A stretch of DNA of 64,000 nucleotides from Hortaea werneckii (Eukaryota; Ascomycota; Dothideomycetes; Mycosphaerellales; Teratosphaeriaceae): NCBI GenBank assembly GCA_037044905.1, contig JBAOKB010000144.1, forward strand, positions 1,240,001 to 1,304,000. The letters run 5' to 3'. This document shows, one piece after another, positions 11,886 to 23,520 of this stretch (positions are counted from its first letter, which is position 1; the number at the start of each line of letters is the position of its first letter). Under the pieces are notes generated by a model. The model saw only the letters and a program-made list of their open reading frames with translations, made no database searches and was not told where the DNA came from. The translations under genes were made by a program, and so were the position numbers.

Positions 11886-12196
11886 GTTGACGATTCGCGA
11901 CCTGTAAGACCTGTATTGAAAGAAGGCAAGAAATTTGATGAAGCTTAAGATCTACCCTCCGTAACTCACGGGCTTGTCTGCCGAACTATCCGGCGCCGGC
12001 GCGCCCGGGGCCCCGGGAGACGAAAAGCCCTGAAAACTGCAGGTGGAAATGACGCATCTGCCTGAGGCACCAGATTGATTACCTTACCTTACCGTCCCGG
12101 TCGGGACTGGCCGGGATGCGCTGCTCCGTCCCCGTCATCTGGGCTGCATGGGAGATGGTGATAGTGCGAGGATGTTGACGACCGCATGAAATCTAT
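11886..12196. other. Intergenic region with GC-rich palindromes
   Basis: Divergent promoter between the GPI protein and COX10. It contains the palindromes listed separately and otherwise nothing recognisable. Confidence 0.4.
11990..12107. repeat. Cluster of perfect GC palindromes upstream of COX10
   Basis: Three short self-complementary sequences lie within 118 bp: CCGGCGCCGG (11990-11999), CCCGGGGCCCCGGG (12004-12017) and the inverted pair GTCCCG/CGGGAC with a 2-base spacer (12094-12107). They could be binding sites of dimeric factors or form hairpins; the function is not known. Confidence 0.6.
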
Positions 12197-13698
12197 ATGT
12201 CACTACGGCGGCCGCTATTGGCGCTGGTGAACTCGCCACAGAAATCGACCGTCTGTTTCAGCTGTGCGCGCAAGCTTGCGCGAGCGGCTCACAGAGGTGA
12301 TCGTTCATTCCACCATGCGTTACGGGCGAAGCAGGTGGTAGTCGCTAAGGGAGACAATGTCGATCGGAAGTTCTTCTGGCAGAATGCCTTCAGGAGGGAT
12401 CAGGCGGGGCAGGGTGCGGAGGTGCACGAAGGTCGTGTTCAAGAGGTGTTGATGTCGAAAGAGGGCGCCAAGCAGGCAAAAGACATCGGAGAAGGAGCAT
12501 CAACCACCGCAGACACTGCACTGGCTGCAGAAGAACCACCCCATCGACGACGGAAGCGGATAAAAGAAGAAGCAGCCGCAGCAGCGCAGACTGCTGCAGA
12601 TGCCCCTCTGCCGCCAGACGCATCGTCAACTCTCTCTCGAAGCGCGGCGGCAGCGCCAGCGCAATCATGGAAACGAACCTTTTCCACCTACCTGGCCCTC
12701 ACGAAACCACGCCTGGCATTCCTCATCGTGCTGACGACAACGGCATCGTATTCGATATACCCGACGCCGGACATACTCAGCACCTCAGCAATCGATGCGC
12801 CTTCACTCAGTACCCTGACTCTGCTTTTTCTCACCAGCGGCACGTTCCTTGCGATAGCTTCTGCAAACACATTGAACATGCTCTTCGAACCGGCTCATGA
12901 TGCCAAGATGAGCCGCACAAAGAACAGACCGCTCGTCCGAGGGCTGGTGAGCAAGCGTGCGGCTACGCTGTTCGCGGTCGCCTCTGGACTGCTTGGACGG
13001 CGTTGCTTTGGGAAGGTGTGAACCCCACAACTGCGATCCTGGGAGCCACCAACATCGGACTCTACGCTTTTGCATACACGCCGCTCAAGCGCATACATCC
13101 GGTCAACACATGGGTCGGAGCGATCGTCGGAGCCATTCCGCCTTTGATGGGGTGGTGCGCTGCAGCCAGCCAGTATAGCACGACCAATGCGACTATCGCA
13201 GACCCAGCGTCGATCATTCAAGAAGCCAGAGAGCTGCTTTTCACTGAGCAAGCGGCTGGAGGCTGGCTCATTGCAGCTTTGCTCTTCGCATGGCAGTTTC
13301 CTCATTTCTTCGCTCTTTCACACGGGGTACGGAATGAGTACGCTTCTGCAGGGTACAAGATGCTCACATCAACGAACACGCCAATGGCTGCGCGGGTGTC
13401 GCTGCGCTACAGTCTGGCCATGTTCCCGATCTGTGGCGGTCTCAGCTACTACCAGGTCACCGACCCGTCGTTCCTGGTAACAAGCAGCATCATCAACGGT
13501 TGGATGTTGCGGGAGGCATGGCGGTTCTGGTGGTTCAACGCTGAGCGTGGCTCGGCAAGAGCGCTCTTCTGGGCTAGCGTTTGGCAATTACCCATTGCTC
13601 TTGTGCTCGCCATGGTGCAGAAAAAGGGTCTCGGCGAGAGACTTTGGCGCGGTATAACTGGTGAACCCGAGTATGAAGATGAATGGGATGATGAATGA
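12197..13698 (+). CDS. COX10: Protoheme IX farnesyltransferase (heme O synthase), mitochondrial
   Basis: COX10 makes heme O by adding a farnesyl group to heme B in the inner mitochondrial membrane, the first step towards the heme A of cytochrome c oxidase. The N-terminus (MSLRRPLLALVNSPQ...) is basic and presequence-like, followed by a variable linker. The UbiA prenyltransferase core starts at TKPRLAFLIVLTTTASY. The Mg/diphosphate motif reads NMLFEPAHDAKMSRTKNRPL, and the second conserved stretch includes YTPLKRIHPVNTWVGAIVG and PPLMGW. About seven membrane helices are apparent. The frame breaks once near 12995 (SGLLG|TALLWEGVNP), repaired by one added base. The gene is essential for respiration, so a real break is unlikely. 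Confidence 0.92.
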
Positions 13699-14076
13699 GC
13701 TCTTCGTATTATGTGTAAGGTAAATTTTTATTGTACACTACTTGAACATTTCCATGTGTTCCCATCAGTGGCTCTTGCTGCCACTGGCGTCCTAGCCCAG
13801 TGCACCTTCCACTGCTTTTGATAGTGGCAATCACAAAGCTGAAGCCGCGTCGCATTCGAAACGTCCACTTTTCCACTGGACACTGCATCGCTTGCTCAGA
13901 CACTCACCAATAACATCTTTACTCAACATCGCAAGATCGGACGAGCCAGCATTCGTGTTCACAGCATTTTCTCCGCCGACGAAGTCCTCCCGGACAAATC
14001 CCCATCATCCGCTCAAAAAGACCCTATCGAGCATTAACCAGACGCTCACCCACAACTCGTCCTCGCGAACACCAAA
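13699..14076. other. Intergenic region between COX10 and the F-box gene
   Basis: 378 bp holding the COX10 3' end and the F-box promoter. No recognisable site. Confidence 0.4.
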
Positions 14077-14787
14077 ATGGCTACACAACAAGCCCTCGAG
14101 ACGACGGAACTACTAGAGATGATCCTCCTCCGCCTCTCATTCCACGAGCTCCTCGCCCTCCGCCGCGTCTGCAGAGCCTAGCAAGCTCTCATCGAATCCT
14201 CCGCACGCCTACGCCGCGCGCTCTTCCTCCTTCCCGAGCGCGCCGATCCCAACCCTTTCTCGGTCCTGACAAGCGAAGCGCTCCAGCGTCAAAACGACGC
14301 GACCTTCGCGAAGAGTGTCGACCGGAGCACCGTGTTCGACCTGGCGCCCCCGCTCGTCTCCTCCGCAGCAGGAGGAGGCGACCTAGCTCTCCTCCCTCTG
14401 TTCCGCGAACGGTTCGGGATCGATTTGTTGCGGAAGGAGCGGTTCTTGTACAAGATAAGCTGTGACTTTGATCCGGCGGGACCTTTCAGCCATCCGATCT
14501 GGGCGATCTGCGATGCGGCGAAATTGGAGGAGCTGGTGCCAGGTCGTAGCATCTGGGCGTCAATGTTCATCTCCCAGCCGCCGTGCCCGGCGCTCCTGCT
14601 CAACGTGCGCAATGCAGAATGGGGACGGGTGTATATGACGGTCTGGGACAAGCGTGGAGTTACGTTGGGGTTGATTGCAGAGGTGCTGAGGAAGGTGTTT
14701 CGACAGACGGGCAGTGAAGGTGGACAATGGGCTAGAAAGGATAGTCTAGGGGTGATAGTCGCCTTTCGGTTCATGAAGACTTGTTAA
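14077..14787 (+). pseudogene. F-box-like gene interrupted by an in-frame TAG
   Basis: An ATG at 14077 opens MATQQALETTELLEMILLRL, then SFHELLALRRVCRA, an F-box of the type expanded in Dothideomycetes, whose members bind Skp1 in SCF ubiquitin ligases. The next codon is TAG (14179-14181), where the family usually has Trp (RVCRAW). The same frame then continues open for about 200 codons to 14787 (QALIESSARLRRALFLLP... to FRFMKTC), with the hydrophobic and charged pattern of a real protein. A single base change (TGG to TAG, or CAG to TAG) would explain it. It may be a recent pseudogene, a base-call error or a read-through case; the substrate-binding part matches nothing I can name. Confidence 0.7.
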
Positions 14788-14962
14788 GGTCACTCACGAA
14801 GAATGTGACGGGTTAAGAGCGTGCCAATTAAGCGTTCCTTTACAAGTCAGGTATTTCTGAATACGATTCGATAGTTTTGGTAGAGACACTTGGTCCCCCT
14901 AGTTGCTGACCCATCCGTCATCCAACCTTTACTCCAAACCTACGCGACCAAAATTCCTAAAG

Positions 14963-17900
14963 CTAAAGGTCGCCCTCATCTTGACTTTCCTGAGTAGGTC
15001 CCATGATGTGCTGACATTCCATGATGTCCTCCATCGTAGCATTGAACGCCTCCTTAACGTCGAACAAGACCCGATCACGGTTCCACTCACCGCGCCTATC
15101 CCAAATCACGGACATCATGGCCGCGTTGATCTGCTCCAGCTGCTCCACGGACATCCCGCTGCTGCGTCTGGCAAGCTCCATATGCACTCTGTCCAGCAAA
15201 GATGTGTCGAGAATGATGCGTGCATTCGCCGAGGGAGGCTGCTTAGCCCCCTTCTCAGCACCTTCGTTCTCGTTCAGGATAGTGTTGATTGCGATGGAGT
15301 GTCGTTGATTCTGCTGAGGCACAGCCGGGGGTCCCATTGGCTGCGAACCCTGTGAGCCAAACGCCGACTGCTGTGAGGACGGCGCCACCTGCTCCTGGGT
15401 GTCTGGTATCTGGCTACCACCTCCTGTCGGAGCCATACCTGAGAAATCGGGGTGGTCGCGTCCGGCAATTCCGTTGGACAGCTGCGTGTTGAGCGAGAAA
15501 GGACCACTGCTCCTATCGCTCGTCTTCTTTCCCGAAGTTGTCGTAGATGCACTGTTTTGATACTGGTCAAGCTGCGATCCGTACGCAAGCTGCGTATGAG
15601 CGCTCCTTTGCGAGCGTTGCCCCTGCGTGTTATGCTGGCCTGGCGAGCCGGCGTGCCCCCAGGACTGCTGGCCTTGATGGTCTACCTGGCTGTCGAGCAT
15701 CTCAGAATCTTCTTGTCGCGAAGGCTCAGTCCATCCGTTTGTGTGATGAGAAGGATGAGTGCCATTGGTGCCATCTGTTGTACTCCATCGCCGCGAATCT
15801 GGACTAGGCCCCGCTAGTCTATTAGGTGTGAAAGGGAGCTGCGGGACACCAGGCACATCTTGACCAAGCATGATAGGGCCAGACGTATCAGTGGTTGTCT
15901 TCGAGGCTCCATGTGGAGGCACATTGGGTGCGATTTTAGGGACGTCATCACCCTTCTCCTGCGCTTCGCTTGCTTTCGTCAGACGCTCTCTCTCACGAGC
16001 CTGCTCACGCTCGTACACGGCTTCGCATTCCGCGACCAGAGCAGGATACGTTTTCTCAAGATCGTCCATGTCAACTTCCACGTTTGTAAGCAATTCATTT
16101 GCTTTGATTGTCCTGTCATAATCCCCAGAGGTTTTTGAGTCCTTTGCGAGCCGCTTGATGTCCGCAGTGAAGTCTTTCGGACGCTTGTAGTAACCGTTTG
16201 ACAGGCGCTTCTCGATCGTGACAATTTCAAGATTGTAATAAAATTTGCCACTTGCAACTTCGCGCAGACCCGGAACGCCCTTGTGATCGGTGTCTATCTC
16301 ATACGGGCGGAAGAGCTGTTGCCGTTGCCTTTGCTCCTCATTGAGATCGGTAGTGACAAGGTCAGGGTTCTGCTCGTCGAACAAGTAGGAGATTGCTGCC
16401 TCATCGATAATCGGGTTCCGGAATTTCCGATACTTGAGCTTGATCTGATCCATGACCTTTCCAATCTGGAGCTTCAGCGAATTCAGCGTTGAGCGATCTG
16501 CTTTCTTCTGAGCCTTCTTCTGGGCCTTTGTGGGTTCAAGAGGTCCAGTGTCCTCGACCGGTGCAACGGGCAGATCCTCCAATTTACGTTTCTTCCTATT
16601 TTCGGGCTCCGGAAATTCTGTTGGTGCTTTTCGAATGAGATCTTTGATGGCCTCGAAGAACTCCAGGCGCGCGGGCTCGTCTGGCCGCGTCAGGCGGAAG
16701 AGATTTTTCTGAGAAAAGCCGAACAAATCCCTGAGCATCTTCTTGTCGGTATCGTCGGCCGCGCCCTTCGCTGTCAGGTCTCGTTCCATCACACCCAAGA
16801 CGAGTACGGGCTCGGTTGGGGCCAGCGTCCGGAGCAGTCCATTGAAGGTGTTGATGGTCGTATCAGCTAAAGAATGATACCAAATGTCGACGTTGGGCAA
16901 GTATATCACGCTAGGCTTGTGTCGCTTGACCTCCTCAAACATTTGGACGACGGCTGCTTCCGACGACTGCACATACGGTCAGCTCTGAAGAACCACAACG
17001 GAATAATTCAATGACTTACCCTGGTAGAGTCCTTCATCAACGTAGCCAAGTCGAAGCTCTGCACGTGCAGGCCCTCGAACTTACTCAAGAGCGCTGCACC
17101 CAGGTACTGTTGGCCCATACCTTGCGTCCCATGTATCAGCAGGCGCGGTCGGAAGACTCTTGAGGTCTCGAATTGCATCGCCATTGTTTCGCGCTCGAAC
17201 CCGCCCTCGTCGTCTCGTTCATCGTACATCGCTTCCTCCAGAGCTGTTGCTTTACGCTTGCGAGGAATCGCTTCATCGACTCTATTACTGATGGTGGCCA
17301 AAGGCTTTCGAAGGAGAGGCTCAATGTCTTTCTTCAACGGGGCGGCGCCAGTGGCAGCGGAACGCTCAGATGAAGGCACTATCTTATTGACCGAGATCAT
17401 GAAGTCCTTCGCCAGGACCTTGATCTTGCTAGGATCAATGATGAGCTTCTTGTCACTTGCATAGATTTGAGGGTATGTGCCTTGCACAGCGTTCAAGGCT
17501 GCTTCCGTGCAAAGCGCACGAAGATCAGCACCACCGTAGCCACGAGTAATCTCCGCAAGCTGGTCTTTGAACTGCGGTTGGAGAGGTGGATCCCATCCCT
17601 TCGTGTGAATGTCAATTATAGCTCTCCTCGACTGCTGTCCCGGAAGGGGGAAGTAGAACTCGCGATCGAAACGGCCTGGTCGTCGCAGTGCTGGATCAAC
17701 AGAGTCAGGTCGATTAGTTGCGCCAATGACAATCACTTGTCCTCTACCGTCCATGCCATCCATCAGAGCAAGAAGAGTGGCAACAATGGAGGCATGAATT
17801 TGCTCCTGCTTGCTTGACCGTACCGGTGCCAGGCCATCGATTTCATCAAAAAAGATGATTGATGGTTGGTTTTTCCTGGCTTCCTCGAAGAGCAAACGAA

Positions 17901-20089
17901 GCTGCTTTTCAGCTTCACCAACCCATTTGCTCAAGGCATCTGCACCTTTGCGCATGTAGAACGTGACCTTCTTGCCATGAGAGCTCACACTGGATGCCAG
18001 CGCCCTAGCAAGCAATGTTTTACCAGTACCAGGAGGCCATGGAACAGGACACCTCTCGGCGGTGTGACATGGAAGCGTTGGAAGACCTCTGGATACAGCA
18101 AAGGCAATGCGACCATTTCCTTCAGCCGATCGATGTGGTCGTCAAGACCACCCACCCCTTGAAAGCTGACGTTTGGATCAACTCCAAGGGGATCCGCATC
18201 AGCAAGGGCCTTCTTGTCCTTGACCTTCCCGAGACCAGGAGGCCCACCTCCCGGCCCTTGTATGGCATCGCTCCCGTGTGCCTGTGGGACGTAGGGCTTG
18301 GGAAAAGCGGATGTCGGGGTCATGCCAGCCTGGCCGCCAACGCCTTGTTGCCCGCCTGCAGCTCTCTCATCATCGCTGCTATCGGAATCCATGCCGCCAG
18401 TCGTTTCCTGCTGACCGAGAACGGGTGGAGGGCCACCGGCTCCTCCAAAGGGACCAAAGGTAGAGAAAAGGGTGCGGAAACCACCACCTCCTCCACCTCC
18501 GCCCCGCCGGTTGCGCTGAGGTGTCATTGCGGGGACAGCAGGAGCGTCATCATCAGGATCCGGGAGGGCCAGCTCTGGCCTAAAGATTCTGTAGTCTGGC
18601 CTGTTACCACGATTGCGAAGGTTCGTCTCAAATTGGATTTGGCTGTCGTTGCGGGTAGCTTGTCGCTTGCGTGGTCGCGGTCGCTTATTACGCCTTGCAT
18701 CGTCTTCAAGATCGGCCACCTCGTCGGCGATTTCGTCAGGATCAAGCTCCTCTTCCGCTTCCTCAGACCGTGGGCGTTGCGAGCGACTTCCCTGAGAGGC
18801 TGTCTTCCGCGCAAGCCGGCCTGATCGGCGACCGCCCTGGCTCTCATCGTTGCTGCTCCGACCCCTTGTCGGCTTCAGCAACTCATCGGACTCGGAGACA
18901 TTCTCCTCCATATCGGCCTCACCTTCAGATTGAGGCTCAAAATCGCTGCTTTGCTCGACGCCCGACTTTCTTTTACGTAGACCTCTACGTGTGCCCGTCT
19001 GAGTAGGCTGAGAGTTGGGAGGCGTTGAGGCTTTCCGACGCGACCTGAGTGTTCTCGCCCCTTTCGAGACTGGGCCCTCGTCGTCTTCGTTCTCGTCCAT
19101 CGATTCCTGTACGACCTGCTCTTCGTCGTTCACGCGTTCCATCTGTATGTCGCCATCTTCTTCGGCGGCAGTTTCTGGTTCTTCATCGGGCGATGTTGCT
19201 CGCACCTGTGCATCGATTTCACCAGCTGCATCATGTAATTGTGTGTAGACGTCTCCTTCTTGAACCACTGGATGCTCTACCGCGGAGTCTTCCTGAGACA
19301 TCTCCATGATCGCGCTGACGGGAGGCTTTTTGAGGGCCTTGCTACCTCTTGCACCTCGCCTGCTAGGAGGAGGCTCAGGCGTCTCGGTACCTGCCCGAGT
19401 GACCTGCTCATGCTTCCCGGAGTCTGTAAGCGCGACCAGCGGGTTCTGCTCGTCATGCGATATGCGACTACTCCGACGTGTTCCCAGCCCTTGACCTAGC
19501 GGGGTCGGCTCACGGTTGGGAGCTCTACTGCCCGTACGCGACCGAGTTGCTCGTCCGCCCTCCACGCCCTCCATCTTGACTGGTGGAACTTTCAATTTCA
19601 CAATAAGCGAGCTGCGTTCCGGCCTTTTCCCTCGCCCAGCCGCACGGCGTATGTCTGGCTCTCGTTCCGGAGCTACGATATCTTCGTCGCTAGGGTCCTC
19701 CTCGTATTTAACAGCCTTCTTGGCCGCTGACCGTACGCTTCTGCCAGTCCGCGGATTGCGCTCAACTTCTTCTGACTCTTCGGATTCTGCAAATGACTCT
19801 TCTTCACTGGGTTCGTCACTGTCGAGCTCAATGTCGTCCTCGCTGTCGCCGTACGTCTCCCGTCTTCTTTTGGGCTTGCGCGCAGAAGCTTTGGCCTTGG
19901 ACTTCTTCGATCGGCCCTGAGGGCGTGGACGAGGAGATGAAGCAGCTTCGTCAAAGTCTAGGTCATCGCTGTCGGACTTCAAGGGATCGAAAGCCTCGAG
20001 CTTTCGTTTGTGTCTGCAGTCGAAAGATTAGCGTAAGTCGAAATGTCGAGGATCACTATCGGACGTCCGCTAACTTACCCGCCGGCCAT
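14963..20089 (-). CDS. YTA7: ATAD2/Yta7-like AAA ATPase with bromodomain
   Basis: Nuclear chromatin-boundary AAA+ protein that evicts or unfolds histone H3-H4. Three exons: 20079-20089 (MAGG, 11 nt), 17020-20013 and 14963-16966; introns are 65 bp and 53 bp, both with GTAAGT donors. The long N-terminus is acidic, rich in Ser/Asp/Glu and Arg-Arg-Ser repeats. AAA1 has Walker A (GPPGTGKT after frame repair), Walker B (IIFFDEIDGLAPV) and GATNRPDSVDPALRRPGRFD. AAA2 is degenerate (GTQGMGQQ at Walker A, IYLPNVDIW at Walker B), as in the family. A bromodomain-like region follows, then a long Q/S/T-rich tail. One base is missing near 18036 (CAT GG_ CCT CCT), exactly inside Walker A. It is probably an assembly error. 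Confidence 0.92.
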
Positions 20090-21899
20090 TCGCGTAGAAA
20101 ATGGTCAGGCTACGCAAAGTCTCTTTCTCACATGCCAGAGTGCAGTCTAGCAATAGTCCTGTTGTTGTGCAAAGCTGAATGCGGTGATCTCCGAGCGACC
20201 GCGGGCGGACTTGGACCTTTTCGCTGCACTGTCGCAGTCCGTTGCGCGTTAAAGACTCGATTGTCGCGTCGCACTAGCTCGCCGAATGCGCACGTGAGGG
20301 CCGCGGAGGAGGTAATGAATGTAGCGAGGAGAGAAGCAGATGATCTGATGCAAAGAAGCTGAGGGTGCTGTTGCAGCGGCTCAGGCAACACACATCGAGT
20401 TGGGAGACCAGTGAAGGGCGGCGGGAGCATCCGGTTGGCGACGCTCGGGCCACTTTTGATACTGCCTCCCAATGCGCTAAGCCAACTTTCGGGAACGACT
20501 TCTGAATAGATCTGGCGACGTTGGCAGCAACAATGAACATGGCCTTGTGATTTCAGTGCATAATGTGGTCATTGGACATATCCATTTGCACTGAACCAGA
20601 GCTGAAAGTTGTGCGATCATTTTCCTACCAATTTTGCCTTTGCTACCGGCCTTCCACCTTCCCTCGCAAGAAATACTTTTCATCTCTTCGAATATTGTTC
20701 CTGCTGCTCGGAGCTGGACCACTGCGGTTGATCTCCCCGGCGCAGCTTTATTTTAACCTCACCTTCTCCAGCAGTAGGGGTGATTTGCACGTGATGTACC
20801 CGGCTTAAATCTGGGCAGTCGCTACTCTTCTGGTCCGCTTCATCTGCCCGCACTGCTGCGCCAACCCAATCTCCGTATCTTCAACTTCTTTTTGTCACAT
20901 CAAAATCTGTTGTAATAAACGCTACTTTTTTCCTAACGACAACCATTTGATCGTACCCGTGGCGAGATCCGGGTCAATTGCCGAGGATATGCTAATTGTT
21001 AGCATCACTTGAGAAGGCATGCACACACATGTGGCTGCACCAACGTGACGATAAGATCACAATGTACGGAATTGGTTACTAGAGAACAATAAACGCCTTC
21101 GAATTATTATGCATGGTGAGCACGTTGCGAGGTTCCAGAAAGCGTTTCAACAGGAGGACAGCTTCGGATGTCAACCTTGCCGAAAGGTAACATCAATGAT
21201 TTCTCAATCAAATTCCAGCTCCACAATTGGAGCACTTGTCTTAATCGATCCGGGGGAAAATCCCGCTACGTCAATCAAATGTGACTTATCCACACCCGCA
21301 AGCGCCTCTTCCTCAGCACCAGGCTACCTGAGTACATTGCGCCCCTCTTCAATCAGAACTCATCGTTTCCAAATAATCCGTTTCAGATCCAAATGGCCCT
21401 CATTGGTCGTTTGAATGCATCTCTTTTGTTACCATCTAAACGTCCATTGCTACCCACAACCCTTTCCAGTGGATTTCCACGGTATAAACAACTTGTGAAG
21501 TAAGACATTCATGGATCATGATAAGAAATCGGTGCCTAGGTCATACGCAGCACACCACGGCCGAAGAACCGTGAGCTGACCTCGGTATCCTATCACTGTC
21601 TAGACTACTTGCATCCGCACGCTTCAATTCGCTCAAAACGCTACTCGCTCCCGCGAAAACATCTAAGCCCGTGCATGCGTCGATATTGAAGCACGCATAG
21701 ACATCACTGTCATTTCTCGTATCTCTTGCATCAATCGTGTCCCTTGATCCTCCATCTCTACATTGGCCGGAAGCCAGACGTCCCCTCCGCTGGCTCATCA
21801 CTAGAACTAGCTTCGGCTGTCGCAGCACTCTGATTATGCGCTCCCCTGTGCGATGGCGCATCTTGCTGCGCAGCGGCACCAAGATCCAGCGCCGTAGTC
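20090..21899. other. Intergenic region between YTA7 and GPC1
   Basis: 1.8 kb holding the YTA7 promoter and the GPC1 3' end. It is AT-richer around 20880-21120 with poly-T tracts. Open frames here are short and match nothing I know. A GTAAGACT at the GPC1 stop could be a splice donor to a further small exon, but no acceptor stands out. Confidence 0.4.
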
Positions 21900-23520
21900 T
21901 TACCCTCCAGTGCTACTATCTCCAGCGCCATCGACACCCTGCGGGCCAGCAGGACTAGGCTGAGGACTCTCCAGCGCGCCATCCTGACCCGAAAGCTCCG
22001 GATTCGACATGCGCGCGACTTCCTTCTTCAGCTGATTGAGCTCCTTCTCCATCCGCCGCCCGAAAACGTCAATGTAGTACGTCGCTCCGTTCCAGCTAGC
22101 CCAGGCGAAGACTACCATCAGGAAACCGGCGCCTGCCCAACGATACCAGAACCAGATCGGGCAGGGCAAGATGGTCAGCATAGCGTAGCTATACTGGAAG
22201 CACATGAAGATGGGTTCCTGCAAGTACTCTGGACAACTCAGGACGAACTTCCCAAGGAAGTTGCCACTGTAGCTGCGCTTGAGCCAAGTGAATGAGGTAG
22301 GGTTGCCTGCGGCGATCTTCTTGCGCTTGCGGACTGTGATGAGGAAGTGGTAGCTGAGTTGCCAGACTGCGTAAGGCAACGTCGCCCAAACGATCATGTC
22401 TCGGAGGCTGTAGTGTTCGGGTGCGTCAGGCGGCGAGTATTTGATCGTGTGTATCGCTGGGAATTTCTCGCGCTGAAGGCTTTGGTATGAGGTGTACGAG
22501 GACATGGAGCGTGGCACAAGGCATGATGTGATGAAGAGTCTGTTCAACTGTCAGTCTACTGCGAATGCAGTAACCAGGACGATATTGTCCAGGCGTGGAC
22601 TTGCGCAGGATGACATACGATGTTACCTTGTCAAGGCTATGAAGGACAAGGCTGTTCCTCCACAGTGCTATGGCAACCGCATTGTTACCAAGCGCTAGGC
22701 AGTAGGTGCTAATGAACAGGCGCTTCGACTGCGGAAAGAACCAGATCGTAAGTATCAAAAGGAAATTGGTGTAGTAACAAAGGTCGGCCAGGAAATAATG
22801 GTATCCTGTCTTGTGGTATTTGTACCATCGAATAGGCATGAAATATCTATCGATCCTGTCAGAGATCTTCCAGAGGCTTACCAAACAAAGCATGACTTAC
22901 GCGAGTTGGACAGTGTACCAGTAATGGAAATATTCTGGAAAAGCACCGATAAGGTACGCAGAGATGAAAATGTTGAGGCATGCCGTCAGGAAGGATATCT
23001 TCTCGCCAAGCGTGACTGACTTCGAGTCGTTGAACCTCTTGCTAAGGCGGTCGACCGACTTGTTCATGCGTGACCGGTACTTCTCCAGCTGCTCGTCTGG
23101 ATTCAGCTTCACCCTCTTGCGCCATTCTTCAATAGCGCTTTTATTGGGAAGTGCTCTCGATGCCAGCCTCTCTTTCTGCTTCCTGACCTTCTCAGCTTGG
23201 CTGTTCAGTGCATTCTGCAAGCTCTCCAGCCGCTGCGGAAGGGCAAAATTTTCCAAGATGTCGAATATGGTTAACCTGTCCACCGGAGGAAAGTCGTTCT
23301 GGCCGAAAGCGTCGAAGTCTCCGCTATCGTTGTCCGCACTGGTGGTCCGCGACATGGCCGTCATACCTGGTTCAGAAGGACTGTAAGGATCGTCACCCGT
23401 TCCTGACACTACTGACAAATAGTCTGCCGCTTCATTTTCGCCGTATGTAGCCTTTGTGTTGCCATTTGTCTTAGAGTCGCTCGGCGGATGTGTTGAGCTT
23501 TCCTCCTTCGCTGCCGCCAT
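21900..23520 (-). CDS. GPC1: Glycerophosphocholine acyltransferase
   Basis: GPC1 (formerly DUF2838) acylates glycerophosphocholine to lyso-PC, part of phosphatidylcholine remodelling at the ER. Exons are 22901-23520, 22619-22846 and 21900-22539; introns are 54 bp (GTAAGT...TAG) and 79 bp (GTATGT...CAG). An acidic, Ser-rich N-terminus is followed by a basic coiled segment (LQNALNSQAEKVRKQKERL) and multiple membrane helices. Landmarks are YFMPIRWYKYHKTGYHYFLAD, FFPQSKRLFISTYCLALGNN, WRNSLVLHSLDKVTSLFI, then YSLRDMIVWATLPYAVWQL and NGATYYIDVFGRR. Just after SLFI the conserved HIMPCATLHVLVHLIP lies in another frame and the original frame resumes at QSLQREKFP: a compensated double shift within about 60 bp. 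The ATG at 23520 (MAAAKEESS) is the likely start. Confidence 0.9.

Noticed and set aside
21758..21902. Extra 3' exon of GPC1 after the GTAAGACT at the stop
   Set aside because: The donor-like sequence is fair, but no acceptor gives a conserved tail; GPC1 C-termini are variable.
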